From Silene conica (lineage: Eukaryota > Streptophyta > Magnoliopsida > Caryophyllales > Caryophyllaceae): a stretch of 64,000 nucleotides of DNA. How positions within the stretch are numbered: position 1 is the stretch's first letter; each line of letters opens with the position of its first letter. Under the pieces are notes generated by a model. That model searched no databases. It was given only the letters and a program-made list of their open reading frames with translations, and was not told the origin of the DNA. Both the position numbers and the translations under genes were made by a program. Location: contig CM055315.2 of the NCBI GenBank assembly GCA_029255685.2, positions 71,763,681 through 71,827,680 of the forward strand, in the 5' to 3' direction. Positions 49,200-60,810 of the stretch are shown here, piece after piece.

Positions 49200-49949
49200 T
49201 GTTATTGTCAGAGTCACTTCCTTCACTTTTGGATATATTCTCTTTGATGTATATCTTTAAACCTGGAATATGATCTTTAAAATATACGGTTGTCCATATT
49301 CCGCCACAATTTGTGCGTCATTCCATCGGTTGATTTCAATGCCGTCATCCTTTTGAATTGGGAAGGTAGTAGTCATGAAAGTGATAAGCATCGTATGGCC
49401 TTCTTTTCTCCGGATATTTTCTTGCCACCACGTAGGATCTCAAAATAGTGTAAGCCATTTATATAATAATTTTTATTGTGGCTTCCTTCTGGCCAGGAGA
49501 CATTTTGCTAGGTATTGTAGTATAGGGCCTTTCTCAATGAAGACTTCAATTGAATATAATTCAGCAAGATACCAGAGCAGGAGGTAAGCTATAGGAGGAA
49601 ATTTTTTATAATGTCTTGGGTCTAGGTGGATAGTAGTAGGTAATGGATATGGGGATTGGTAAGGCAAGCCAAGGAGAGGGCCATGACTTATTCCATATTT
49701 ATGAACATACAGAATAAGGAGTTTATGAAGTGTTTCAATGGCCTTGGTTCTCAGAACTCTTTGGAGAAGTTTGGCTTGCAAATATGAGGGCATATGACTT
49801 ACCAAAGACTTCATCTGTTCTTCCTCTGGTTATTCTAGGTTGATCATATAAATCACAGGAATGATTGGTGAAATTTGACGCTGAGTTCTTGATAAGAAAT
49901 CTGGAAGAAAATTATCTTTTCCTTTTATGTGTTTGACCTCAAACTTCCA
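49200..49949 (-). pseudogene. Pararetrovirus region after RNase H
   Basis: A 113-codon frame (49473-49814) and flanking shorter frames have protein-like composition but no domain that I recognise. They may be the C-terminal end of the polyprotein or a separate last ORF. A stop separates them from RNase H. Confidence 0.4.
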
Positions 49950-50417
49950 CTAAGAAAACCAATTAGCCCATCGTAGCAGTTGTGCTTGGGGGAGAGTCTT
50001 TTGTTTGTATTGCAGCATTTTTGAAAATGATGACATGTCCATTTCTACGAGGAAATGCTGGCCGATGAGATGAAACTCAAATTTCTCAATGCCTCTTTTT
50101 ACTGCGAGAATCTCTTTGTAAGTAGAGTGGTAATGTTTCTCTCCTTCTTTGAAAGCTCCACTCTTATAACCACATATCTGCTTGTTGCCTTTCTCATCTT
50201 CTTCAAGTAGGACAACACCCCAATAACAGTCACTTGCATCAGTTTCTAAAACTCTCCGTCCTTTTGATGGGATTGTTAATGCTGGAAGAGTTTTTGTAAT
50301 ACGCTTTAACTCTCTTATTGCATCTGTGCATTTCTGGTTCCATAGGACAACATCTTTCTTCAATTGAGCTAATAGAATTGATCTATGCTTTGCGAGATCA
50401 TGAATAAAATCTGCCAT
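49950..50417 (-). pseudogene. Pararetrovirus RNase H region
   Basis: Typical RT-RNase H of reverse-transcribing plant viruses: connection domain with LTIPSKG, then LETDASD (first catalytic Asp), a KEILAVKRGIEKF block with Glu, and LVEMDMSS with the later Asp. It degrades the RNA strand of the hybrid during replication. A stop near 50453 separates it from RT. Confidence 0.85.
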
Positions 50418-50539
50418 GTAATTGACAATTCCGAGAAATTGGTGGATTTGTTTTTATGAGAGTTTTTCGTCTGGGAATTCTTCAAGTTGGGTTGCAATGT
50501 GAGGTTGAAGGTGGTATTGACCTTTGGAGATATGCATTC

Positions 50540-50982
50540 CAAGAAAATTAATTTTTATTTCTCCAATGACCATCTTTTTCTTGAGAGCATTATCCCATAT
50601 TGCCGAACAATATCGTGAAACTTTGATAATAAGGCGGAATGGGAGTCAACATCCATAGAGAATAAGAGGATGTCATCTATGTAAACCAGGGCACTTATGA
50701 GAATTGGTTTGAAAATTTTTATCATTGCTTTTTGGAATAAGGATGGGGTTGTTTTTAATCCGAATGGCATAACCTTCCATTGATAATGGCGATCAGGAAT
50801 GCAGAAACCGGTTTTTGGTCTTTCTTCTGGCTCAATTCCTAATTGCCAAAATCTTGCTTTAAGGTCAAATTTTGAGAATATTTGTGCTTGGGGTAGTTTT
50901 TGGAAAAGAACCTCTCTTTTTGGTAGTGGAAATTTGTCGTCTGTAAGGAAATGATCAAGAGGTTAATAGTTTATGACTAACC
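50540..50982 (-). pseudogene. Pararetrovirus reverse transcriptase region
   Basis: The frame 50770-50555 has PFGLKTTPSLFQ and the catalytic YIDDILLFS (about 50653-50680). The N-terminal half lies at about 50771-50975, interrupted by a stop near 50960. The catalytic motif is intact, but the enzyme cannot be made as one protein. Confidence 0.85.
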
Positions 50983-51582
50983 TTAAATTTCCACGTACCT
51001 GTTATGCTCTTTTGTTGACATAAAACGCCTCACAAGCCCATGGTGAAGTAGTTGTTGGTTCAATGAGGTACATTTTGTGAGAAACTCAGAGTGGGACTCA
51101 GCACAAGAAGTTTTGGCTATCTCATCTCTTATGGGGTGAAGAACTTCATAAGAGTACAGATGAGGGGTTGATGTCCATGGTAACAAATGATTTTTGTGTT
51201 TCAGCCCCTTAGGATGCCATGATACCCTTTTAAGACCATGCAGAATATCAAAACCAAGTATAAAGTCTTTTCCAGGAAGATCAGACCCACATACTTTAGT
51301 TTTCAAGGTGTAGCCCGGAAACAGTTGAATGTAGATCAGTTTACTTTTTGGAGATATATAAAAAACTTGACCATTCGCTGCCTTAAATGCAATAGAACAT
51401 GGTTCCGAATGTGATGGTGGAAGAATGTTTGGTTTGATAATGGAGGATGCAGCACCAATATCAAAATATGCAATGACAGGTATGGATTTGTCATATTTAT
51501 TTGGGAAAATGTAATTTTTTTGCATTTGGAGAGGGCTGCAGAGGGTACGTTGGAATAACCTCATTTTGTTGTTCTGTTCCAC
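50983..51582 (-). pseudogene. Pararetrovirus protease region
   Basis: An aspartic-protease-like stretch with FDIGAASSII at about 51440-51470: the usual D-T/S-G triad reads D-I-G, a change expected to harm catalysis. A KDFILGFDIL block follows, as in retroviral-type proteases, and then the start of the RT region. The frame overlaps the coat protein frame by 86 bp (51497-51582) in another phase, so a frameshift lies there. Confidence 0.75.
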
Positions 51583-53121
51583 AGACTTCTATGGGACAAA
51601 GATCGAACCTGACAAATTGGTCGGTAATACCTTCGTCGTTGTCAGAGTTTTTGTCTGAATCTTCAGATGAATCTTCTCCAAATTCCATTCCCATTGCCAA
51701 AATGGTTTCATCTGTTGGCTCATCATCAAGGGAGAAGATGGATTCGATATCAGCATCATCAATATCCTCAATTTTTGCTAAATATCCCACAAAATTATTT
51801 CTTTTTTTCTTATCAAGGCAATCTTTTGCGTAATGCCCTTTCTTTTTGCAGATATAGCATCTGTCCGATTTTTTTAATCCTCTTTGTTTCTTCTTCCTGA
51901 AAAATTTCCATTTTCTGTTTTTAGATAATCTTGGAAAGTTTTTGTTCCATTCTTTTTGTACATGTTGTGTTTCTTTCCCTCTAAGGACGTTCATCCACAT
52001 TTCTGAGGCTTGCATTTGGTGGATAGTTCAGGATGATCACATGCTTTTCCTAGAAGCTTTCTTTGTTCTTGCAATTGCTTGAAAAACTTCTGATGGTTAC
52101 ACAGTTTTTCAATGGCAGCAAGTGATGTTTGATAAAGTTCTCCCAGTGTAGCATTACTTAAGGGTATGTTTTCGAGGGAGAATTGTCTAGCGGTTTCATT
52201 TCCCAATGGCTCCGGAAGAGAGTTTAGATAAGCTTGTTTGAGATTTACATCATCCATGCCTCCAAGAGTATAAAACCGCTTGGACATTCTTTCGTAATGT
52301 CATTCAAGATCTTTTCGCATGAATGAACAACATTTCATACTCCAGAATTCTTCTCTTGCTTGAGTTGTATAGTGATCCCAACCACCCAGAAATTCATTGT
52401 GAATGTTTCCAATGAAAGCGTCAACTGAGTAGGATTGTCGAATTTGCAATTGTCGATAAGTTCCAAGACTAATCCACCATTGGCGCAAACGACCATAAAA
52501 GCTTAAGACTAGCGTGTCTACCACTGTTGCAAGGCTAGCTCCAGGGTAAAGAAGTTGTTCAGTACACCAGACATGCATTTCATAGATTTTGTCTCTCCAT
52601 TTTGAGGGTGTAATATTATCAAAGGAGAAACCATGACCTGGTATATCCTGACCTTTAGGGTTCCATCCGGGTGGAGGATGAGCTTCAGGTTGTTCTTGCT
52701 CTCCTGGATTTTCAGTATCACTCTCACCGACTTCCTCAACTGAAGCATGTTCAGCCATCATAAATTCGGACATCAAAACCTCGTCTATCGAGCCCTGAGA
52801 CGTAGGCTTCTTTGTTTCGGGTTTTGCCAAATTGGTTAGAAGAGAAAAGATAGGGTTGTAATATTCCATCATGAATTGTGAGGCATTTTCGGGACATTGT
52901 GTGGCTGGAGTTTCAGTTTGAGTTATTGTAGATGTTTTTTCTCCATCACTTGTGGTGGATTGCCTCTTTTTTATTACATGTCTCTCTTCTAAAACTTTCG
53001 TCGGAAGAAATGACGATGCTCCAAAAGGATTTGATTCTGGAGATAATATAGGAAGGGGTTGTGGATGTTTTTCAAGGGGACGTGTATAAACTGGATAGGG
53101 AGTGAATATATCACAAGGCAT
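51497..53121 (-). pseudogene. Pararetrovirus coat protein region
   Basis: Three frames (52300-53121, 51991-52287, 51497-52015) cover a caulimovirid coat protein: N-terminal acidic stretch, a core with WWISLGTY and WDHYTTQAREEFW, and a C-terminal zinc knuckle CYICKKKGHYAKDC followed by an acidic tail. The parts are split by a stop near 52297 and a frame change near 52000. Confidence 0.82.
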
Positions 53122-54010
53122 CTCAGGTGGGGCTGTCGGTGGATTTTGTAAGGAAGACAGTTGAGCTTTTAGTGATTTCAGTTCAGATTCTTTTTCGGAA
53201 ATAATCGGTGATACTACAGAAGCTGTCGTTGCAAGCTGTAAGAGTTCTTGTTGTAATAAAGAGATTTTTTTTATGTATCTCTTTTAGAGCAAGATCCATG
53301 ATTGTTACGTTTTTATCTAGATGTTGCAACAAATTGTTTTGAGCTCGTGCATTTTCCGATTGCATGTTCAAGCTAAGGTTGCTTCCGCTGCGCTTATCTG
53401 TTTGGTTGAACCATCTGGATTTTCGGTGGTTGGACTTTTGATTTTCCAAGTGTGTTTGGTATTTTCTTCTTCCCTCTCTGTTGGTGGCAAGTTTGTGTCT
53501 TGGGACGAGGATGGACCAAACCTAAAAAAATGTAGGGATCTCTTTTGATGGGTTGATAGGCTTTTCTGGTTTTGAATATTGTATACAATACTCAAAGGTT
53601 TTTACCCTTGGTTCTCCTAGAAGATCAACACTCGAATCTCCCGGCTAATATTTTTCTGTAAGAATCTGTTGGGAATATTTTTTATTTTTCTTTTTTGGGT
53701 AATCATCTTCATCTGAGTCCCTCATTATGCAATTTTCACAATCACAAACATCAAAAAACTTGTGACCTGTCTCATCTTTAAATACGTATACAGGATCTCC
53801 AAAAGAGTTAAAAGATTGGATAGGAACATTAAGATAACTCTCGTTTTGTATCATCAGGACGAGGAGAGGAGTAATCGTATTTATTTCAGTGCAGAAGATT
53901 TGTGGACATGATTTTTCATTTGGTTCTTTTTTGAAGAATATCTCAATGGCACCGTCTTTTTTCTTTTGTGATTTTGGAATCAATGGACTGTAGGGGAGTA
54001 TTGATGTCAT
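53122..54010 (-). pseudogene. Pararetrovirus region between movement and coat proteins
   Basis: Frames 53645-54010, 53368-53595 and 53183-53449 are protein-like. The first has a cysteine cluster (CDCENC) and a lysine-rich end; the last is hydrophilic with coiled-coil character. I do not recognise a function. They probably belong to one long polyprotein, now broken by at least three mutations. Confidence 0.45.
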
Positions 54011-54016
54011 GGATTT

Positions 54017-54830
54017 TCTAATAATGAGTAACCCAAGATTCTGGAAGAAGTTTGATGAGCTCCTTTTTTGGAATTTGTCTGGGGATATGAATACATGAAG
54101 GGCTATGTTGTGATTCTAACTGGATGAATAAAGGATCATCTGTATCTCTAGGAATACTGAGGTCCATTGCATGATTTTGGACCCTATATGCCATCTGATG
54201 ATGTAATGTTGCGGCATATGTATTTCCTATTTGAGGAGTTCAAGTTATTTGTAACTGAATTAGGAGATTTAGGAGGATTTGCGGGTCCTCTAAAGCCATA
54301 TTGAAGTTTGGGAACATGGTGATAAATACAGTACCTGCATTAAGTGTTGTTTGGATAATTGCAATCCATGCATGTTGATATTCCCTGTACCTTGTATTCA
54401 GAAGGGATATACGTGCAACAACAGGAAGTCCTTTTCTACCATGGAGAGTCAGTGCTAAACGTACTGCTCCATAATGAAGGTCAATATAACCATTCATTCT
54501 CCAAGAACAAAGCATTGCTTCATTAAGACGGAGATGAATCATTTGCTCTGCTTTTGTGGCCGGAACAAAATGTTGTTCTAGTTGTGAGCCTAGAATAATT
54601 TCTTTAGCTGTATTTTTGTGTGGGCCAAGTACCTATTTGATTACTTTGGGAAAGGAAGAATTTGGTTTTGTGAAATCCCGATAAGGGTTTAGCAAAGGAA
54701 GTTGAGTAATAGGAACTTTACTTTTTTCATCTACATATTCTACTTCATAAATATAATCTACTTTACTAGCATTTGATTTGCGAGAAGAAGAAGAAGAAGA
54801 AGGTGCTAAGATATTAGAAGTGTTTTCCAT
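54017..54830 (-). pseudogene. Pararetrovirus movement protein region
   Basis: The start (54830-54633) begins MENTSN with a serine run. After a stop near 54633 the core is open at 54542-54240, with HYGAVRLALTLHGRKG and LNAGTVFITMFPN, signature blocks of caulimovirid movement proteins (cell-to-cell transport). A further part follows to about 54020 after another stop. Confidence 0.8.
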
Positions 54831-55043
54831 ATTTTTGATATAAAATCAGTAACCATAACAGAATATCTTATTTCTTATCTTACCTTTAAAGGTTCAAATT
54901 ATAATGAATGTTCCTCCTATTTTTAAGATGATATAAGGGTATTAAGAAACTAATTTTGGTGTTCTTTAAAGTACTAAACCGAGACATGTTATTTTAAACC
55001 TTTTGTCTCAAGGTACAAGCTTTAAAGAACATCATATTTATTT
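54831..55043 (-). other. Pararetrovirus leader next to primer site
   Basis: AT-rich, no gene. It has two related GTTCTTTAAAG-type segments in opposite orientation (about 54960-54972 and 55010-55030). Confidence 0.4.
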
Positions 55044-55054
55044 CTCTGATACCA
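55044..55054 (-). promoter_or_regulatory. Primer-binding site, tRNA-Met type
   Basis: On the minus strand TGGTATCAGAG, which matches the initiator tRNA-Met 3' end. It lies two bases from the inner end of the LTR-like segment. Confidence 0.8.
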
Positions 55055-55056
55055 TT

Positions 55057-55278
55057 TGTAACAACCCGACCCACCACTATCATAACACAAACCCAATAAG
55101 ATGGGTGTGCACTTTTCGGCCCATTATTTGTCCTCGCTTAAGCTCAAAAGCACAGGGCCTTGTTACTAGATGGTGGATTGGATCCATTATAAATATATCA
55201 CAAGCCTCTCAATCTACCGATGTGGGACAAATCTCCACACATCTCAATTTCAACCTCATAATCGGACGGGGTGTTACA
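55057..55278 (-). repeat. LTR-like segment (222 bp)
   Basis: Bounded by TGTAACA and TGTTACA (TG...CA with inverted ends). On the minus strand it has a TGTCCCACATCGG promoter-type motif and an AT-rich TATA-like stretch, as in short plant LTRs. It truncates the ATHILA-like ORF on its right and abuts the primer site on its left. No partner LTR is found at the other end of the pararetrovirus block. Confidence 0.6.
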
Positions 55279-56140
55279 CAGGTGACCCAGCAATCCCCCA
55301 GGTTTGACGGTCAGCGTGAGCAAACCAGGTCAACTGGACCATGGCGCTCATAGAAATGTATCTATCGTTGGTGATAGGCTCACCACCAGGCAAAGTCTCG
55401 AAAATGTATCTATATATCCTGGTGACAAGTCCACCACCTACGATAGCGCCAGTGACTCTGCGACCTATGTCGCCTAGATGGGTAGCCATGAGGTAGGCTA
55501 TGTTAAGGACAAAAGGGGTACCACTGTCAATGTTCGGGTACCCCGCGACTATGGTCAACTCAGGGTTGCGAATGTTGTTTGGCTCAGGTCGCGCAAAAAT
55601 AGTCTCTCCTAGAAGACGGAGGAAGATATGAACTACAGGACTGTGAACGTAGGTGACCCTTCGGCTAGCGAAAGGTACGTGTGAAAGGGCCGCCCACATC
55701 TCTGGAACCAAGTTCCTAGGTGGTCTCAGGTGTCCGTCACTAACCAACTCCAAAACCTGTCCAAACCTAGCTAAGGTCCAGGCATACGACTCATTTCTGA
55801 GTCTAAAGTGAATACAGAGCTCATTCGGGTGTTTCAGGAAGGTGTCAGGAGAATAAGAATAGGAGATGAAAAACGCCAAAGTGGGTACTCGGTAGGTTGC
55901 CTCGGACATGGTCGCCAACCCAGCCATCCCCGTACCAGTCAAAAGGTCAACTAGGGGCCTAAGCAATCCTAGTCTATCTAAGTCTGGACGATACAAAAAC
56001 CTACTGCCACGGATAACATAATCAACTAAAGCCTCCATCTGATCTCTCTGATCAGTGTCAGAGAATATTACCTCGGGGATTTCCCCAAGTGAAGGAATCG
56101 CAGGTGGAGCTGGTGGGCGTGGAGCGCGTCGAGGTGGCAT
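55274..56140 (-). pseudogene. ATHILA ORF1-like protein, truncated
   Basis: A 288-codon frame starting MPPRRAPRPPAPP. After a proline-rich N terminus it has TYRVPTLAFFISYSY and a WTLARFGQVLEL block, matching the layout of ATHILA ORF1 proteins (unknown function). The frame runs into the LTR-like segment and stops within it, so the C terminus is foreign or lost. Upstream frame 56170-56385 (serine/proline-rich, in another phase) may be the original N terminus. Confidence 0.6.
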
Positions 56141-56385
56141 GCCGAGTACGGACTTTTGTCCTTTCTGCCCTAGAACAAGAACCTTTCCTTCCCCTTATCA
56201 GTTGAGGAAGAAGAACCGACTGGTGCCATGGTTGTGACGGAGGTGGCTCGGTAGGTTGTAGTGTCTAGTGGTGGTGGTCGTACAGGAGCTGGAACATGGG
56301 GTGTGGCAACCACCAAAGCGGTGGTGGTTGCTGGGGCAGTAGGGTGGTGGCTACGGTGGTCGCTTTCCCGTCCATTTCTGCACAA

Positions 56386-56813
56386 TCAATCGAAATCATC
56401 ACAACAATCATACCCAAAATCGCAAAAAACTTCAATCCTAATTCAAAACCCTAAATTCGACATTTGGGGCAAAAATAATGAAATTGAAGTAGGCATTAAA
56501 CATAGAACGACTTACTTGGATGATTAGAAGGACGATTAGAGCAAGAAAATCACAAATTAACAACCAAAATTCGAAATACTCGACCGAACAAACCGTAGGT
56601 TTCGAAAATCTCGAATTACTCAAAATTAACTTGGAAAATGATGGGGCTTTCACTCGATTACTCGAATTAAAGTGATAACAAGCAAGATTATAGGGATTTA
56701 TTGTTGAAAAACAAAGAAATTGAGAGGAATCGAAAAGAGGGAGGTGCGAAAAACTGAAATTGAGGGAAATGAGGGAGCATCGAAGACTTCCCTTATAAAT
56801 AGGCTGAGAGTTG
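56386..56813. other. Non-coding stretch upstream of ATHILA-like ORF
   Basis: The 150-codon minus-strand frame (56438-56890) has no domain, and its N-terminal end is made by the palindrome array, so I treat it as a chance ORF. It is probably leader sequence. Confidence 0.4.
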
Positions 56814-57020
56814 CTCGATCGAGTTCTGAGAACTGCTCGATCGAGTAACTCACTTAAGGCAATTTTGCTCGATCGAGTACTGAAGTCCACTCGATCGAGT
56901 GGTTATCAGCTCTGAGCTTCCCTCGACTGGGATCCCCTCGTTCGAGCTCTTACAAACTCGATCGAGTATTTCTCCACTAGTGATCACTCGATCGAGCACT
57001 TTACAAAGCTCGATCGAGGC
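56814..57020. repeat. CTCGATCGAG palindrome array
   Basis: Seven CTCGATCGAG cores at 56816, 56838, 56870, 56892, 56959, 56989 and 57011. Spacings are 22, 32, 22, 67, 30 and 22 bp, so pairs about two helical turns apart recur. Some weaker CTCGA copies lie between. Confidence 0.88.
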
Positions 57021-57522
57021 TTTTCTTCTGCGAAGCTTTGTTCTTTCCTCGACTCTTCTGTTTCCGACTCTTTTTCTTCGTTCTTTCCCGATTCAGTCCT
57101 GCATAGATGACCAAACACTACAAACATACAGAAAACCACAAAAATTGTCTCGGATTCACACATAGTCTTATTCTACCTACAGATTACTATTAAAAAGTTT
57201 ACGGATAAGCGTAAAAAAAGTAGTCTAAGTCTAAAAAGCAGTAAATCGTCTATTACAAGTTGCACGGGGTTGCAAACCCGGCTTATAAGTTAAGAAAAAA
57301 TTAAATTGTTCATTGCCCACGACTGGGCTCCTGACTCGCGGAACTCCCTTCCGCGGTTGTAACGACTTCATCTCGCAATTTCCAGCTGGTAGCATTGGTG
57401 ACAGGATCATAGACCATGGTGTAGTCTTTTGACGACCTCTTCGACATGGCTGAGCTCTCCTTAGGAATCCTGTCCTTATTCTTCAATGACAAATAACTCC
57501 ATCCGTCCGGGTTATAATCTGG
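57021..57522. other. Unassigned stretch
   Basis: A 60-codon minus-strand frame (57310-57492) is hydrophilic and ends just before the protease fragment region; no domain is recognised. The rest shows no gene. Confidence 0.35.
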
Positions 57523-57792
57523 TTATGTACCTGCATCAGTAATCAAAATATCTTCCTCTATTTGGCTCTCAGTATGAGGCAGGGGCATTAATTCTAACAG
57601 GTTAAAACTCACAGATACATCATCTGTCATAGAATAACAAGGGACAACAGACATGGGTGACCTAGGTGTACTAGTTTGCCAAAAAATTAGGTCTTCGCCA
57701 CCAACCTGGAAGATCAGTGTCTTAGTACCTACATCTATCACTGTTTTCGCAGTGTGTAGAAAACGTCGACCCAAAATGATTGGGGTGTAGGA
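57523..57792 (-). pseudogene. Gypsy protease fragment (ATHILA/Tat type)
   Basis: The frame contains TPIILGRRFLHTAKTVIDV, the conserved C-terminal block of plant Gypsy aspartic proteases (ILGRPFL followed by IDV). The catalytic DTG part lies upstream and is cut off by the Copia-Y LTR at 57793. The frame stops at 57523, before any RT. It is a remnant of the element that also carries the ORF at 55274-56140. Confidence 0.7.
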
Positions 57793-58790
57793 TGTTGGGG
57801 TTGGTGTCCTTGACAGTTCGTACAATGACTTATTAATTCTCTTAAAGGATCACAAGGGCATACTTTGGTATTATTATCAGTTGATCGACGTTTATCAATA
57901 ACGGTTGGCTTGCTAGATAAGTTTGACGTTATTCTCATACGGATGGCGGTGATCAACTGGTCCCTATACGTCACACCTATAGGAGACGTTTGAGAGATGT
58001 GAAGGTATGAAAATACAGTCACATTTATGCTGAATACGACTAAACAGTTAGTCAGAGGTATTGACTATTAAATTAGTCAATGAGATGTTGAGATAATTAT
58101 TTAATACGGATTAAATAATGTTAGCTAATACGGATTACATGATTAATTTGTAAATTAAATATAAACAGTTATATTTAATTAAATATTGAATTCGTGTATT
58201 AATATAAGCAGTTATATTAATTAAGCTAATTATACAATATCATAATTTTTATCAGACCATTATTAATGTATCGACTACATTAATATCTGATAACGTGTAT
58301 ACGATTTATAATTAAATCCTGCGAATTATATTTTAGCAATAGGGTAGAACCACGCAAGATAATAAGGTAAGAGTGGAAAGCCCACTTTCACCTTTGACCT
58401 ATTTCGGCCGAGTTGGTCTTACAAAAGGAGAAGAAATCTCCTTTTGTCACACTACTCTTTCACTGGTGATTTCATAATTCAGAAAATTAGGGTTTTGAGA
58501 ACTGTCTTTTCCCAAAACCTAGATCTCACATCTTAAAATTCACAATAACTCTCCCCATATTGCAAGGCAATTGGAGAGCTTTTCTAGCACACGCGGCATC
58601 ATCTCAGACGGGTCTTGGGTGCAAGTTATAGGAGGGAATTTCCTTTAATTCCTGTTCTTAGGCCATTCGTGCAAAGGACCTAAGGTTGTACTCTCTTATT
58701 CATGTTTTTCATCTTATGACATTTATTCACATATGTAATTTTCGTTATAATCCTGGAAATTTTAGGGTGAATACATGTTTATTCCCCACA
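57793..58790 (+). repeat. Copia-Y LTR 6 (998 bp)
   Basis: Runs from TGTTGGGGTTGG to CCCCACA. It keeps the ACAG-loop hairpins (loops ACAG or GCAG) and the covarying hairpin at 58421-58447. Inserted in a protease fragment; the five bases before it are TAGGA. Confidence 0.93.
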
Positions 58791-58792
58791 AG

Positions 58793-58806
58793 TGGTATCA
58801 GAGCCA
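58793..58806 (+). promoter_or_regulatory. Primer-binding site of diverged Copia-Y copy
   Basis: TGGTATCAGAGCCA, two bases after LTR 6. Confidence 0.88.
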
Positions 58807-59116
58807 AGGCCACGAATATTTTACAATTGTGTTTTTTCATAAGATGTTTTAAAAAAATCGGATTTTGAAACCCGTATGATGTCTCGGCCGTGTGCCTTTT
58901 ATTGTGAAATCGATCATGTTTTTCGATTTTGATTTGTATATTATTGATTAATCGATATTCTCAGCAGTATATAAATTCGTTGTTGGTGTTTATTGTTGAT
59001 TTACAAGTATCAAATCAAGAATAAATGCAAATTTGTTTTTAAACATAGCATTGTATGAAGGATTCCACGAACGAGCGTAGTTCTACTCGTTCGTAGCATT
59101 CTTCTGCTACCCGTCA

Positions 59117-59475
59117 CTCGATCGAGTACGTTTTGGCTCGATCGAGTAGTTTTTGCAGAAACCAGTGACTCGATCGAGCACTTTTTGGTTCGATCAAGCA
59201 CTTTGGATTCTACGAACGAGCGAATTACTACTCGTTCGTAGTCTGCCTCGATAACCCGTCACTCGATCGAGACTTGCTGTGCTCGATCGAGTGACACTGT
59301 TCCTCGATCGATCACGTTTTCTCTCGATCGAGCAGTTTTCAGGGTAATTTTTCTTTTTCTGAAAATTTGGTTTTCTGAAAAATTCTAGGATTCGATCGAG
59401 CACATGTTTTACTCGATCGAACAGATTCGTCTGTCAAGGTTACTCGACCGAGTACTCTAGTGACTCGATCGAGCA
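59117..59475 (+). repeat. Palindrome array in Copia-Y leader
   Basis: Twelve CTCGATCGAG-type cores (some variants) at 59119, 59139, 59171, 59191, 59264, 59284, 59304, 59324, 59393, 59414, 59445 and 59466. Within clusters the spacing is 20-21 bp, except 59139 to 59171 (32 bp) and 59414 to 59445 (31 bp). An inverted ACGAACGAG and CTCGTTCGT pair occurs twice (about 59067 and 59213). Confidence 0.9.
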
Positions 59476-59914
59476 AACCCTGTTTGGCAGAATTTCGAAA
59501 ATGAAAGTTTTTTTTTTTATTTTCTCGTGGCCCATGGTAATATACTATATGCGGAAATAGTATATTGACTTTTGTGAAACGGTTCACACTCGTAAGATAC
59601 ATATTATTTTAAAACGGTTTAAAATAATGGATTATAATTTTATTAAGATTTATGTGACTAAAACGGTAAAATCACATAATTTTAATCTCGTAAGGTGGTT
59701 TGGAAAAATTTATTAAACATAATAACGGTATTATGTCATGAATGAATTTGTTTTAGTTGATGCATTTTATTTATCGTGTTGTGAATGTCATTGAATGCTT
59801 TTAATAACGTATTTAATTTTTGCAAACGGTTGTAACTTAGTGTGGTCTTAGGAGATTGTGTTTCCGTAATGATGGAACATAGTCTTGGTTGTAATTTTCA
59901 GATCTCGCATCTCC
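59476..59914 (+). other. Copia-Y leader before CACTA insertion
   Basis: AT-rich leader with ACGG hairpins, for example CATAATA (about 59727-59733), loop ACGG, TATTATG. No gene. Confidence 0.6.
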
Positions 59915-59929
59915 CACTACAACAAAATG

Positions 59930-60420
59930 GCACTTGCGCCACGATTTATGTCACGGGAATTCATGATTCGTGACCTAAATTTTCTTAGTCACGGGAAAAA
60001 AAGTCCCCTTCCTTCAAAATTAATTGGTAAAAAAATTTATGTCACGGGAAAATATATCCGTGACAAATAATTGTTTTTAGTCACGAATTAAGCCATCACC
60101 GTGGCTAACAAATGCGTTTAGTCACGCATCAAGTCACGAACGTGGCTAATAATTATTTTTAGTCACAATGTCGTGGCTAATTATGATTTATTGTCACGTG
60201 TAAGTTAACCGTGACTAATTAGTGTGCTTAGCCACACTGAATTCTTAACGTGGCTAATTATGATTTATTGTCACAGCTAAATTATCCGTGACTATATTGC
60301 TCTTAGCCACACATTGAATTCTTACCGTGACTAATTGTGATTTATTGTCACAAGTAAATTACCCGTGACTAATTATTGCTCTTAGCTACGCACTGGATTT
60401 TTACCGTGACTAATATTTTT
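59930..60420. repeat. CACTA subterminal repeats, left
   Basis: Many short copies of TTAGTCACG, GTCACGGGAA and CCGTGACTAAT in both orientations, probably transposase binding sites. A matching right cluster is at about 62617-62830. Confidence 0.75.
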
Positions 60421-60810
60421 GATATAATAACAAATAATAGTACAAAATTATTAGTGCAACATGGTGTGTACTGTGACATCAAGATGAATGCGCTGTATTA
60501 TTGCGAGATGTGAACAATATTCGTACTTAATGTTCTTCACTATTGACGTAAATGATCTTATTATGATTATTCTTATTATTGGATTTAGTCTGTCACAAGT
60601 GAGAATTTGTGCAATTTATTATGATTATTCTTATTAACACTACTGACTTGAAAATGAATATGATTATATGAATATATTATTTTGCTTTATTTTCGTTGAA
60701 TACTACTTTACTTTAAGTATACGTTTAATTATGTAATGACTATTTTGTAATTTCAAAGCTACTTACCCAGTTACTCAATTTATTAAATTGCGCAACAAGC
60801 CCGACAAAAA

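Larger units (their letters stand above)
48776..55056 (-). mobile_element. Endogenous pararetrovirus (Caulimoviridae-like), degraded
   Basis: A minus-strand stretch of about 6.3 kb with movement protein, coat protein, protease, reverse transcriptase and RNase H in caulimovirid order, a tRNA-Met primer site at one end and a TATA box past the RNase H end. Every coding part has stops or frameshifts. It is close to one genome length, cut between leader and primer site. Similar inactive copies are common in plant genomes. The genus cannot be assigned here. Confidence 0.85.

Noticed and set aside
56438..56890. 150-codon minus-strand ORF rich in serine and phenylalanine
   Set aside because: No domain; overlaps palindrome repeats upstream of the ATHILA-like ORF; likely leader.
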